DNA of 36,046 nucleotides from Burkholderiales bacterium (GTDB taxonomy: Bacteria > Pseudomonadota > Gammaproteobacteria > Burkholderiales > Burkholderiaceae_B). This document shows, piece after piece, positions 8,467 to 16,924 of the stretch. Each line of letters begins with the position of its first letter. Position 1 is the stretch's first letter. Location: assembly GCA_021300475.1 (NCBI GenBank), contig JAJTDO010000006.1:4480-40525 (forward strand). Reading direction: 5' to 3'. The position numbers and the translations under genes were made by a program. A model generated the notes under the pieces. That model worked only from the letters and a program-made list of their open reading frames with translations, searched no databases and had not been told where the DNA came from.

Positions 8467-10218
8467 GTGAAACGTAATAAAAATAAAAGCTTGGAAACAA
8501 CAATAAAACACAGCACGCTGGCGGCCAGTCTGTTCGCCGCCGGCTGCGGCATGAATGCCGCCTGGGCACAAGCCCAACTGCCCACGGAGCAACAACGCCA
8601 GCAATTTGAGCAGCAGTCCCGCGAAAGGGTGCCAGCGCCCCTGCCGCGCACACCCAATTTCGATTTGCGCATTCAGGCCCCGGAAAAATCCGCCCTGCCA
8701 AAGTCGGTTGAGGAAATCCAGTTTGAAGTCAAAGGCTTTGAATTTGAAGGCATGAGCTACTTCAGCACTGAAGAAACCATGGCGTTGTTCCAAGCGCTGG
8801 TAGATCAAAAAACCAGTCTGGAAGCCGTGCGCAACGCGGCCGACCAACTGGAAAAAAAATACCGTGACCTTGGTTTTTTCCTGACCCGCGTGTTCATTCC
8901 GCCACAACAGGTCAAAGACGGCGTATTCAAGATACGCGTCATTGAAGGCTACATCGGGCAAGTGTTCGTGGAGGGCCCCAGCGAGGGCATGAACAACCAG
9001 ATCACCCAACTCACCGCAGCCTTGATCAACAAAAAACCCTTGGACCTGGCCACGCTGGAAAGGGTGTTGCTGCTCATCAACGACATTCCCGGTGCCAGTG
9101 GCTCCGGGGTGCTGCGTCAGGGTGCTGAATTGGGTACCTCAGACCTCGTCATTACAGCGGCGCCTTCCCCCGACAGCAACGTGCTCACCTTCAGCAACAC
9201 CGGTTCCAACAGCACCGGCCCCTTGTCGCTGAACTACAACGGCAACTTTCAACAACCCTTTGGACAAACCGGCTCACTGAATTTCGGCCTGACCGGAACC
9301 GGCAGCCGCATGGAAGAAGTACAGTCGGCGGTGGTGCGCTACAGCAACGCCATTGGTGGCAGCGGGCTTCAGGGCAGTTTCGGTGGCCTGGCGTCTCGCG
9401 CCCTGCCCGGCGGCTCTGCCAAGCCTTTGGACATTCGCAGCGACTCCTATTCCATTTCGCCACGTTTGCGCTACCCGCTGCAACGTTCCCGCAGCAGTTC
9501 CGTGTATGTGGATTTGGGCTTGTCCGTGAATCGCAGCTTCACCACGCTGGCAGGCCAACCCTTAAGCAACAGCCGCAGCTCGGTGGCGGAACTCACTGGT
9601 TCGTGGGCCTTGAACGGCTGGCTGGACGGCACCCAAAACTTCAGCGTCAGCATGTTCAAAGGCACAGGGCTTTTTACACCCAGCCGCGAAGACGCTCCGC
9701 TGACAGACCCAGGCTTCACCCAGCGTTTCACCAAATACGTCGGCAACTTCACACGAACACAAACCCTGCCAAACAACTTCAGCTTACAGATGCAGGTGTC
9801 CGGGCAGTACCTGCCTTCCGATCAAAAACTGGCCGCCAGTGAATCGGTGGCCTTTGGCGGACCCTTCATCGGTCGTGGTTTTGATGCTGCCCACATTGCC
9901 GGTGACAGAGGCGTGGGCGGTCTGCTGGAATTGCGTTACGACTCTGCCGTTGAATTGGCACCAACCATAGGCAAAATCCAGTTTTATGGTTCCTTTGACC
10001 ATGCAAACGCCTATATTTTGGGCAAACAACGGGCAGATGGTCAGGCCTTGACCGAATTTCAGGCCAGACAACTCACCTCAAAAGCGGTCGGCATGCGCTT
10101 TCCTTTCCTGAAAGACAACCTGGTTGATCTGCAAGTGGCAGACGCGCATCGCAAACTTACGAATGAAGATGCACGCCGCAACCCGCGTTTTCTGATCAAC
10201 GTCATGATGCGTTTCTAA
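8467..10218 (+). CDS. TpsB/FhaC-type two-partner secretion transporter
   Basis: This is an outer membrane beta-barrel of the ShlB/FhaC/HecB family, 583 residues from the GTG start (600 from the ATG at 8416). It has a basic N-terminus and signal peptide ending near AAWAQA, a Gln-rich linker (~40-60), two POTRA domains (~75-230; 'FEVKGFEFEGMSYFS', 'VFKIRVIEGYIGQVFVEG', 'LERVLLLINDIPGASG'), then a 16-strand-type barrel ending in the typical C-terminal phenylalanine (MMRF). The Omp85 superfamily loop motif is visible in 'FIGRGFDAAHIAGDRG'. Such proteins export a large TpsA exoprotein with an N-terminal TPS domain. No TpsA gene is present in this window, so the substrate must be elsewhere or this is an orphan. 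It is the last gene of the CHAT operon, 40 bases after the cyclase stop, and ends 16 bases from the convergent thiolase gene. Confidence 0.9.
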   Translation: MKRNKNKSLETTIKHSTLAASLFAAGCGMNAAWAQAQLPTEQQRQQFEQQSRERVPAPLPRTPNFDLRIQAPEKSALPKSVEEIQFEVKGFEFEGMSYFSTEETMALFQALVDQKTSLEAVRNAADQLEKKYRDLGFFLTRVFIPPQQVKDGVFKIRVIEGYIGQVFVEGPSEGMNNQITQLTAALINKKPLDLATLERVLLLINDIPGASGSGVLRQGAELGTSDLVITAAPSPDSNVLTFSNTGSNSTGPLSLNYNGNFQQPFGQTGSLNFGLTGTGSRMEEVQSAVVRYSNAIGGSGLQGSFGGLASRALPGGSAKPLDIRSDSYSISPRLRYPLQRSRSSSVYVDLGLSVNRSFTTLAGQPLSNSRSSVAELTGSWALNGWLDGTQNFSVSMFKGTGLFTPSREDAPLTDPGFTQRFTKYVGNFTRTQTLPNNFSLQMQVSGQYLPSDQKLAASESVAFGGPFIGRGFDAAHIAGDRGVGGLLELRYDSAVELAPTIGKIQFYGSFDHANAYILGKQRADGQALTEFQARQLTSKAVGMRFPFLKDNLVDLQVADAHRKLTNEDARRNPRFLINVMMRF

Positions 10219-10234
10219 CAACGCCCGGTTAGCT

Positions 10235-11413
10235 TCAGCAGAGCTCGATGGCCATGGCCGTGGCCTCGCCACCGCCTATGCACAGGCTGGCCACGCCGCG
10301 CTTGCCGCCCTGGTGTTTCAGCACACCCATCAGGGTGGCCAGAATGCGGGCACCACTGGCTCCAATGGGGTGACCCAAAGCACAGGCCCCACCGTGCATG
10401 TTCACCCGCTCCGCAGGCAAGTCCATGGACTTGATGGCGGCCAATGTCACCACCGCAAACGCCTCGTTGATCTCAAACGCATCAACATCCCCCACAGACC
10501 AACCCACCTGTTTCAACAATTTTTCCATGGCACCCACAGGCGCGGTTGTAAACAACGCCGGGGCTTGAGCAAAAGAGGTGAAACCTAGAATTTTGGCCAC
10601 GGGCTTTAAGCCCAGCCGCACACCTTCTGCTTCTGTCACCAGAACCAAGGCGGCTGCACCGTCCGAAATTGAGGAACTGTTGGCCGCTGTTACGGTGCCA
10701 TCCGGCTTGAAGGCCGGTTTAAGGCCGGGAATTTTTTCAGGCCGTGCGCGTCCGGGTTGCTCATCCACGTTCACCAGACTTGTCTGACCTTTTTCTTTCA
10801 CCGGTACGCCTGCGATTTCCCATTCAAACGCACCGTTTTTAATGGCTGCCAGCGAACGTCGCAGCGATTCCAGTGCGAAGTTGTCCTGCGCTTCACGACT
10901 GAAACCAAAACCGGCGGCGCAATCTTCGGCAAAACTGCCCATCAAACGACCCTTTTCATAGGCGTCTTCCAAGCCGTCCAGAAACATGTGGTCCATCACC
11001 CTGTCGTGCCCCATCCGCAAGCCCGCCCTGGCTTTTGGCAGCAAATAGGGCGCATTGCTCATGCTCTCCATGCCGCCGGCCACCGCTGCCTTGAAAGAGC
11101 CAGCCAACAGGCCTTCACACGCCAGCATCACCGCCTTCATGCCGGAGCCGCACATTTTATTGACGGTGGTGGCTGCAGCGGACAAAGGCAACTTTGCACC
11201 CAAGGCCGCCTGGCGCGCCGGGGCCTGCCCCAAACCAGCCGGCAGCACACACCCCATGATCACCTCGTCAATGTCAGCCGGGCTTAAACCAGAGCGCGAC
11301 ACTGCATTTGCAATTGCATTTGCACCCAGTTCGGGCGCACTCAGCGCCGACAAACCTCCTTGAAAACTACCCATCGGTGTTCTTGCAACACCCACGATCC
11401 ATATATTCATCAT
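10235..11413 (-). CDS. Acetyl-CoA C-acyltransferase (thiolase)
   Basis: This 392-residue thiolase has the usual length and all catalytic motifs: nucleophile Cys88 (NKMCGSGMKAV), NEAFAVV, His348 in GGACALGHPIGASGARI, and Cys378 (ASLCIGGGEA). It condenses two acetyl-CoA to acetoacetyl-CoA or cleaves 3-ketoacyl-CoA. It is most like biosynthetic/degradative acetyl-CoA acetyltransferases (PhbA/AtoB type), but the exact role cannot be read from the sequence and no phbB or phbC gene is adjacent. Two ATG codons stand in tandem at 11413 and 11410; GGGGG upstream fits the second slightly better. The gene stands alone on the minus strand, divergent from the first repeat-rich protein and convergent with the TpsB gene. 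Confidence 0.92.
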   Translation of the reverse strand: MMNIWIVGVARTPMGSFQGGLSALSAPELGANAIANAVSRSGLSPADIDEVIMGCVLPAGLGQAPARQAALGAKLPLSAAATTVNKMCGSGMKAVMLACEGLLAGSFKAAVAGGMESMSNAPYLLPKARAGLRMGHDRVMDHMFLDGLEDAYEKGRLMGSFAEDCAAGFGFSREAQDNFALESLRRSLAAIKNGAFEWEIAGVPVKEKGQTSLVNVDEQPGRARPEKIPGLKPAFKPDGTVTAANSSSISDGAAALVLVTEAEGVRLGLKPVAKILGFTSFAQAPALFTTAPVGAMEKLLKQVGWSVGDVDAFEINEAFAVVTLAAIKSMDLPAERVNMHGGACALGHPIGASGARILATLMGVLKHQGGKRGVASLCIGGGEATAMAIELC

Positions 11414-11519
11414 TACCCCCGTTTAGGTAGTATCCCCCCTAACAGTAGGGAATCTTCTTACGCAACACTGCCACTACTATGCTTCCTATCAAACAGACAA
11501 ATCAACAGGAGCAAAAAAA

Positions 11520-12800
11520 ATGGCAAACCAACAAGCCACAGCACGCAAAGCCGCAGACCGTCAGGAAATTGTAACAACAACTGTCGGTGCAAACATTGCC
11601 GCCAACAACGCAAACATGATTTCATCCATGGCCCCGAAAGCCGTTAGCAAATCAGGCAACGCTTCCACTCAAAAATCGCTGGATGAAATTGCAGCGGAAG
11701 CCGGCATGGACAATGAACTGGCAGCAGGCACAGGCGAAGAAGAAGTGCTGATTGCCGAGGTTGCAGCAGAAGAAGGTGCAACCGCTGGTTTGTTTGGTGG
11801 TTTGGGTGTTGCCGCCGGTGTAGACGTTGCCGCCACAGGCGGTCTTGCTGCGCTGGGTCTTGCCTCTGGTTTGAGCACCGGCAGTGGCGACGGCGTGGAA
11901 GGCCTGAACAACCCTGCTGGCCCCACACTGCAAGTGGCCGGCGTTAATTCAACGGGCCTGAATATTGGCCCTTCTGCAAATGGTGCTGGCGCGCAGGGCT
12001 TGAACCTTGGCAATACCAGTGTCACCGTGGGCGGTGGCAAAGATGGGGTGGCCACCGTGAGCCAATTGTCACTGATCGATCCAAGCGCTCCCTTGCCTTC
12101 AGGCAACCCCATCAGCGTGGACCCGATCACCCAGCAACTGGACTTGAATCTGGGCCCACTGGGTCGGATTACAGCAGGTTTGAATCCGGAATCGCTTTCC
12201 GGCGACGTCCTTACATTGGTAAACGGATTGACCAGCGGTAACGTGGAACTGGAGCAGGTCTTGATGTTGGACATTCCCACCAGTATTGCGGGCATGGATA
12301 TTCCAATTACAAGCACACTGAACGACGGTCTGGCTCAGGCAGGCGATGCGCTTGCACCCGTAACAGACGCCTTGTTCGGCGCCTTGGGTTCTGGTCTGCC
12401 AGAAGGCAGTTCCAACCCCTTGGAAGCGATTCCTGTCCTGGGCGACGTTATCAGTGAAGGCCCAGCGGCCTTGGCTGGCATTCCGGTGCTTGGCGACGTT
12501 GCTGCCCAACTGGCCGGTTCTTTGCCCGTTGATGCTGTTGGCGGTGGTTTGTCCACAGACGCGCTTGCCGGTGGCCAACCCATCGACAACGTTCCGCTGC
12601 TCGGACCCGTACTTGATCAGGTCACCGGTTTGCTGGGTGGCGCCTCACCTGTTGGCGATTTGCCAATCGGCGCCGGCACAGAAATTCCAAGCACGGTACC
12701 GGAACTTGATCTGGTGACCAACCAGGTCACTTCTGCCATCAACTCGGCTGCGTCAGGTGAAAACCCGCTGTCTCCTGTGCTTTCAGCCCTGCCTGTCTGA
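11520..12800 (+). CDS. Gly/Ala/Leu-rich repeat protein, paralog 1, unknown function
   Basis: This 426-residue protein has no recognised family. It contains no Cys, His, Trp or Tyr. A polar N-terminus (1-60) is followed by an acidic stretch (DEIAAEAG...EEEVLIAEVAAEEG, ~57-85), then a hydrophobic Gly/Ala segment (GLFGGLGVAAGVDVAATGG, ~88-120), a beta-prone region rich in Asn, Gly and Ser (~125-260), and repeated amphipathic units of the form 'IP-V/L-LG-D/P-V-...-L-G' (~280-385). There is no N-terminal signal peptide. The C-terminal ~35 residues (TVPELDLVTNQVTSAINS...) are almost identical in the next gene. Start ATG follows AGGAG at about 8 bases. A strong terminator follows, so it can be transcribed on its own. 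The hydrophobic Gly-rich segment resembles the prefix region of large type I-secreted adhesins; that is an inference only. Confidence 0.85.
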   Translation: MANQQATARKAADRQEIVTTTVGANIAANNANMISSMAPKAVSKSGNASTQKSLDEIAAEAGMDNELAAGTGEEEVLIAEVAAEEGATAGLFGGLGVAAGVDVAATGGLAALGLASGLSTGSGDGVEGLNNPAGPTLQVAGVNSTGLNIGPSANGAGAQGLNLGNTSVTVGGGKDGVATVSQLSLIDPSAPLPSGNPISVDPITQQLDLNLGPLGRITAGLNPESLSGDVLTLVNGLTSGNVELEQVLMLDIPTSIAGMDIPITSTLNDGLAQAGDALAPVTDALFGALGSGLPEGSSNPLEAIPVLGDVISEGPAALAGIPVLGDVAAQLAGSLPVDAVGGGLSTDALAGGQPIDNVPLLGPVLDQVTGLLGGASPVGDLPIGAGTEIPSTVPELDLVTNQVTSAINSAASGENPLSPVLSALPV

Positions 12801-12819
12801 CAGTTACAAACACGGCCCG

Positions 12820-12853
12820 AAGCCAACCCGTTTTCGTAGGTTGGCTTTTTTTT
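12820..12853 (+). terminator. Rho-independent terminator after paralog 1
   Basis: A perfect 9-bp stem AAGCCAACC/GGTTGGCTT (12820-12828 with 12839-12847) encloses a 10-base loop and is followed by a run of T residues to 12853. It lies 20 bases after the stop of the first repeat-rich gene and before the second, so each paralog probably has its own transcript. Confidence 0.92.
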
Positions 12854-12942
12854 ATGAGCACCATGATTTGTAAATCATGTTCACAAACTGATCTCCCACC
12901 ATCCTCTAAACTTGGGTGTCAATCATTCTTAGGCAGCGAATT

Positions 12943-14205
12943 GTGGCAACTCGTGAAGAAACACTTTTAAAATCTGATCAAGGCCAGTCCAAGCCTGAAA
13001 CTGGCAAGGAAGCCCCGATTTTCAAAAATACCCTAACGCCAACCGACACCAAGGTGAGAATCACACCAAAGGCCCCGGAAGAGCAGGGAGGGGCAAATGT
13101 TGCTGAAGCAGGGGCGGACAACGACGACGGACTTGAGTCCGGAGACTCGGTCGAAGAAATCATTCTGGAGGAAGCCGAAATTGCAGAAGCCGGTGCGTCA
13201 CAAGGTCTGTTCGGAGGCTTGGGGCTTGCGGCTGGTGCCGATGTAGCAGCAACCGGCGGCCTTGCTTCCCTGGGTCTGCTGTCTGGTCTGACAGGCGGGG
13301 GCGGCGGCGATGAGCCCATCGAAGTTCCACCCAAACCGAGCGTGCAATTGGCAGGCGTTGACTCTGACGGCCTGACAGTCGGTCCCTCTGCGGACGGCTC
13401 AGGACCGCAAGGCCTGAATCTGGAAAACACGAATGTAAGCTTGGGCGCAGGCAAGGAAACCCTTGTAACCGTCAGCGAAGTGTCTTTGATAAACCCTGAC
13501 GCACCAGTGCCCACAGGCAACCCCTTGAGTGTGGACCCCGCAACACAACAACTGAGTGCGAATTTGGGCCCGGTGGGTGAGATTGCGTTGGGCGCAACAC
13601 CAGAGGCGGTCACCGCAAGCCTTATTCCTTTGGCCAACTCACTGACCAGCGGCAATATCGAACTGGAAAAAGTGGTGCAGCTGGATGTGCCCACCAATAT
13701 CGCAGGCACTGATGTACCCATTACAAGCACATTGAACGACGGACTAACCCAATTGGGTGATGCGCTTTCACCAGTCACTGATGCGCTTTCCGGCGCGCTC
13801 GGCAGCGGCTTGCCCGATGGTGGCAGCAATCCTCTGGAAGGCGTTCCACTGCTCGGAGACTTGATAGATCAGGGACCTGCCGCATTGGCCGGCATACCTG
13901 TCATCGGTGATGTGGTTGCACAACTTGAGGGCTCGTTGCCTTTAGATGCAGTTACCGGCGGAACTTCAGGCGGGGATGGCCAGCCCATCGACAATGTTCC
14001 ACTGCTGGGGCCCGTACTTGAGCAAGCCACAGGGATTTTGGGAGGTCCTTCGCCCATAGGACCGTTGCCAGTAGGCAACGGCACCGAAATTCCAACCACA
14101 GTGCCTGAATTGGACTTGGTGACCAACCAAGTCACGTCCGCCATCAATTCAACGGCGGCAGGCGAAAATCCGCTGGCGCCGATTGTTTCGGCACTGCCGA
14201 TTTAA
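12943..14205 (+). CDS. Gly/Ala/Leu-rich repeat protein, paralog 2, unknown function
   Basis: This 420-residue protein is a clear paralog of the preceding gene product across nearly its full length: acidic block (SVEEIILEEAEIAEAG), hydrophobic block (GLFGGLGLAAGADVAATGG) followed by a GGGGG hinge, then 'LAGVDSDGLTVGPSADGSGPQGLNLENTNVSLG', 'DVPITSTLNDGL', 'IDNVPLLGPVLEQATGILGG', and a C-terminus nearly identical to paralog 1. It too lacks Cys, His, Trp and Tyr and has no signal peptide. The N-terminal ~45 residues differ from paralog 1. I chose GTG at 12943 because it gives MATREETLL, matching the MANQ start of paralog 1; an in-frame GTG at 12916 would add nine residues. The ribosome-binding site is weak. 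Function is unknown; secretion or surface display is possible. Confidence 0.82.
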   Translation: MATREETLLKSDQGQSKPETGKEAPIFKNTLTPTDTKVRITPKAPEEQGGANVAEAGADNDDGLESGDSVEEIILEEAEIAEAGASQGLFGGLGLAAGADVAATGGLASLGLLSGLTGGGGGDEPIEVPPKPSVQLAGVDSDGLTVGPSADGSGPQGLNLENTNVSLGAGKETLVTVSEVSLINPDAPVPTGNPLSVDPATQQLSANLGPVGEIALGATPEAVTASLIPLANSLTSGNIELEKVVQLDVPTNIAGTDVPITSTLNDGLTQLGDALSPVTDALSGALGSGLPDGGSNPLEGVPLLGDLIDQGPAALAGIPVIGDVVAQLEGSLPLDAVTGGTSGGDGQPIDNVPLLGPVLEQATGILGGPSPIGPLPVGNGTEIPTTVPELDLVTNQVTSAINSTAAGENPLAPIVSALPI

Positions 14206-14235
14206 CCAAACCTACGTAGTTAGGGTGTAGTTAAG

Positions 14236-14254
14236 GCGGGGTTGGCAACCCCGC
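14236..14254. terminator. GC-rich hairpin between convergent genes
   Basis: GCGGGGTT/AACCCCGC forms a perfect 8-bp stem with a GGC loop between the stop of paralog 2 and the stop of the convergent HDOD gene, and outer TTAA/TTAA arms can extend it. Neither side carries a good T run, so termination strength is uncertain; it may act for both strands. Confidence 0.5.
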
Positions 14255-14262
14255 TGGTTAAA

Positions 14263-15093
14263 TCAGGAAACTGCGTCTGCAGCCAGTTTGTGCTGGTTGC
14301 GGACATACTCTTCCTTATAACGGATAGCGTCCCAGTCGATGGCAAGCAGCTTGTCGATTTCTGGCTGCAAACGCTTGCCCCAATCGTCCACGGGCACATC
14401 ATCTTCCAGATCAATGGCCAGATTGATGGCCGCATGAACCACCGCCGCTGTTTTTGGAGCACCTTCAGCCAAAGGCTGAACGTAGTGGCGAATGGTCTGG
14501 CAGATCTCATCAGGCAACTTCCAGCGCAGCGCGATTTCAGCACCCACCTCACCGTGGTGAAAACCCAATTTCTCTTTTTCCAGCATGGCGCGGTCTGAAG
14601 CAGACTGGTCTTTGCAGGAACCGTCTATTTCCAAAGCCACTTCAGGAAATACCGCATGAATTGAAAGCACACCCAAACCATGCATCAACGCCGCTGTGTA
14701 GGAGGTTTCCGGATCTACGCGAACTTTGCGGGCCAGATCTTTGGCGATGTAACTGGACAACAGACTGATTTTCCAGAAACGCCCCATGTCAAAGCCAGGA
14801 ATGGAGGTGAAACTGCCAATCAGGCCGGAGGCAATTACCAGCGTTCGCACGGCATCAAGTCCGACCAAGGTAATGGCATCATCAACGCCCCTCACCTTTT
14901 TTTGCAAGCCGAAATGCGCCGCGTTCGCCAGACGCAGCACCTTGGCTGACATGGCAGGGTCTTTTTGCAGCGGGGTGGTGATTTCCGAAATCTCCACGTC
15001 TTTCTTGTTCAGCGTTGCGAGAACTTCCTGCAACACTCTGGGGATGGACGGCAACGCCCTTGCGCTGTCGAACATCTTTTCCATCGGGGTCAT
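14263..15093 (-). CDS. HDOD domain signalling protein
   Basis: This 276-residue protein is essentially one HDOD domain: 'ALPSIPRVLQEVLATLNKKDVEISEITTPLQKDPAMSAKVLRLANAA' at the N-terminus, 'VDDAITLVGLDAVRTLVIA' and 'AALMHGLGVLSIH' in the middle, and 'HHGEVGAEIALRWKLPDEICQTIRHY' towards the end. HDOD is an HD-related fold that usually lacks phosphohydrolase activity and acts in protein-protein signalling, for example in cyclic-di-GMP, motility or stress pathways. No receiver, GGDEF or EAL domain is attached, so the partner must be separate. It is preceded by AGGAG about 8 bases before ATG 15093 and stands 107 bases after lipA on the same strand, probably with its own promoter. Confidence 0.88.
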   Translation of the reverse strand: MTPMEKMFDSARALPSIPRVLQEVLATLNKKDVEISEITTPLQKDPAMSAKVLRLANAAHFGLQKKVRGVDDAITLVGLDAVRTLVIASGLIGSFTSIPGFDMGRFWKISLLSSYIAKDLARKVRVDPETSYTAALMHGLGVLSIHAVFPEVALEIDGSCKDQSASDRAMLEKEKLGFHHGEVGAEIALRWKLPDEICQTIRHYVQPLAEGAPKTAAVVHAAINLAIDLEDDVPVDDWGKRLQPEIDKLLAIDWDAIRYKEEYVRNQHKLAADAVS

Positions 15094-15200
15094 TGCAATG
15101 CTCCTGTCGTGTGTCTAACTGCTTTTTTTATGTATAAATCCGAATGCTCTGATTTTCCAGAAAAACCGACCGCTTGAGACAGGCCAACCCTAAACAATCT

Positions 15201-16169
15201 TTACACAGCCCCTTCAACCAAGCCGGATTGATGCGCTTGCTGGTCTGCATGGTAGCTTGAACGCACCAAAGCGCCCACTGCCGCATGCTGGAAGCCCATA
15301 TCGTAGGCTGCCTTTTCAAACATCGCAAATGTGTCGGGATGTACATAGCGGCGAACAGGCAAATGGTGCGCCGAAGGCGCCAGATACTGACCCAAAGTCA
15401 GCATGTCCACCTGATGCGCACGCATGTCGCGCATCACCTGAAGAATCTCGTCGTCGGTTTCCCCCAAGCCTAACATCAGTCCAGACTTGGTTGGCACATT
15501 GGGATGCGATTTTTTAAAATCTTGCAGCAATTTCAGGGAATGGGCGTAATCAGAGCCCGGTCTGGCCTCTTTGTACAGCCGCGGCACTGTTTCCAGGTTG
15601 TGATTCATGACATCAGGGGGGGCTTGTTCAAAAATACCGAGCGCGCGGTCCAGACGACCTCGAAAATCGGGTACCAACACCTCAATGCGGGTACTTGGAG
15701 AATATTGACGGGTTTTGCTGATGCACTCCACGAAATGGGCGGCACCACCATCGCGCAGATCGTCTCTGTCCACGGAAGTGATCACAACATAATTCAAGCG
15801 CAGCGCCGCAATGGTTTTGCCAAGGTTTTCAGGTTCGCTGGCATCCAGCGGGTCTGGCCGGCCGTGGCCCACATCACAAAAGGGGCAGCGACGGGTGCAT
15901 TTGTCGCCCATGATCATGAACGTGGCCGTGCCTTTTCCAAAACACTCGCCAATATTGGGGCAGGAGGCCTCTTCGCACACAGTGTGCAAATTGTGCTCGC
16001 GCAATATTTGTTTGATTTCATGAAAACGGCCTGTGGGAGACGCCGCTTTAACGCGGATCCAGTCCGGTTTTTTCAACGTTTCTGCCGGAACGATCTTGAT
16101 GGGAATGCGCGCTGTCTTGGCCGCAGCCTTTTGCTTCAGGGTGGGATCGACAACCGGTGGGTTGGACAT
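15201..16169 (-). CDS. lipA: Lipoyl synthase (radical SAM)
   Basis: This 322-residue enzyme inserts two sulfur atoms into protein-bound octanoyl groups to make lipoyl cofactor for pyruvate and 2-oxoglutarate dehydrogenases and the glycine cleavage system. Both iron-sulfur cluster motifs are intact: auxiliary cluster cysteines 65, 70 and 76 ([12 protein letters not shown]) and radical SAM cysteines 91, 95 and 98 (CTRRCPFC). The C-terminal RSSYHA serine, which ligates the auxiliary cluster, is also present. AAGGAG precedes the start. It follows lipB by 23 bases, so the two form an operon: LipB transfers octanoate from acyl carrier protein and LipA completes the cofactor. Confidence 0.97.
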   Translation of the reverse strand: MSNPPVVDPTLKQKAAAKTARIPIKIVPAETLKKPDWIRVKAASPTGRFHEIKQILREHNLHTVCEEASCPNIGECFGKGTATFMIMGDKCTRRCPFCDVGHGRPDPLDASEPENLGKTIAALRLNYVVITSVDRDDLRDGGAAHFVECISKTRQYSPSTRIEVLVPDFRGRLDRALGIFEQAPPDVMNHNLETVPRLYKEARPGSDYAHSLKLLQDFKKSHPNVPTKSGLMLGLGETDDEILQVMRDMRAHQVDMLTLGQYLAPSAHHLPVRRYVHPDTFAMFEKAAYDMGFQHAAVGALVRSSYHADQQAHQSGLVEGAV

Positions 16170-16192
16170 TAAAACTCCTTGGGAATAGCTGC

Positions 16193-16891
16193 TTATGGCA
16201 TGGCACTGGTGGCCTGCTCGGCGGATCGCGCCTGCTGCAGACCGGTTACTAGATGTCGCGTTAATCTGTCTGCAACATCATCCAGCGCTATTTTAACACC
16301 GGCAGATTTCAAATCCACCGTCTTGAGTCCTTCGTAACCACAGGGGTTTATACCAAGAAACGGTTGTAAATCCATGTCCACATTCAGCGACAAGCCATGG
16401 TAGGCGCAGCCCTGCCGTACCTTGATGCCCAAGGCAGCCACTTTGGCCAAGCCACCGGGCGCACTGTCCCAGGGCAGGTAGACCCCTGGCGCAGACTCCT
16501 TTCTGCAGGCATGAGGCAGACCGATTTCGCGCAAGGTCTCAATCAGCACTTGCTCCAGCAGCGTCACGTATTCCCGCACCCTCAAGCCGTAACGTCTTAA
16601 GTCCAGCAAAGGGTAAACCACGAGCTGACCGGGGCCGTGGTAGGTGACCTGTCCGCCACGGTCTGTTTTTACCAACGGAATCTGGCCCGCATCAAGCACA
16701 TGGCTGTGCAGCCCAGCCAACCCCAAGGTGTAGACCGGGTGGTGTTGCGTCAGCCAAACAACATCGGCGCAAGCCGGTGTGCGATCAACCGTGTAGGTTT
16801 TCATGTCGGACCACACGCGCATGTAGTCAGTCAGCCCCAGATGGTTTATCTTAGGATCGTCGGTCATTTGCACTGGCAACAGGTTTTTCAT
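16193..16891 (-). CDS. lipB: Octanoyl-[acyl carrier protein]-protein octanoyltransferase
   Basis: This 232-residue enzyme transfers octanoate from acyl carrier protein to the lipoyl domains of target enzymes. The family signature '[19 protein letters not shown]' is present, as are the catalytic lysine (Lys150, [12 protein letters not shown]) and cysteine (Cys184, GINPCGYEG). The start at 16891 has a poor ribosome-binding site; an in-frame ATG at 16867 would remove eight residues ahead of the conserved region, so the start is uncertain. It is the first gene of lipB-lipA and is divergent from the GNAT gene with only 33 bases between starts, so the two promoters must overlap or lie inside the opposing genes. 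Confidence 0.95.
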   Translation of the reverse strand: MKNLLPVQMTDDPKINHLGLTDYMRVWSDMKTYTVDRTPACADVVWLTQHHPVYTLGLAGLHSHVLDAGQIPLVKTDRGGQVTYHGPGQLVVYPLLDLRRYGLRVREYVTLLEQVLIETLREIGLPHACRKESAPGVYLPWDSAPGGLAKVAALGIKVRQGCAYHGLSLNVDMDLQPFLGINPCGYEGLKTVDLKSAGVKIALDDVADRLTRHLVTGLQQARSAEQATSAMP

Positions 16892-16924
16892 AACGGCAGG
16901 TTATAGGTAAACAAGGTAAACAAG

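Noticed and set aside
11520-14205. Reading the tandem paralogs as TpsA substrates of the nearby TpsB
   Set aside because: They have no signal peptide and no TPS-domain pattern, and lie on separate transcription units beyond a minus-strand thiolase gene.
11520-14205. Reading the paralogs as collagen-like proteins
   Set aside because: They are Gly- and Pro-rich, but there is no Gly-X-Y triplet repeat.
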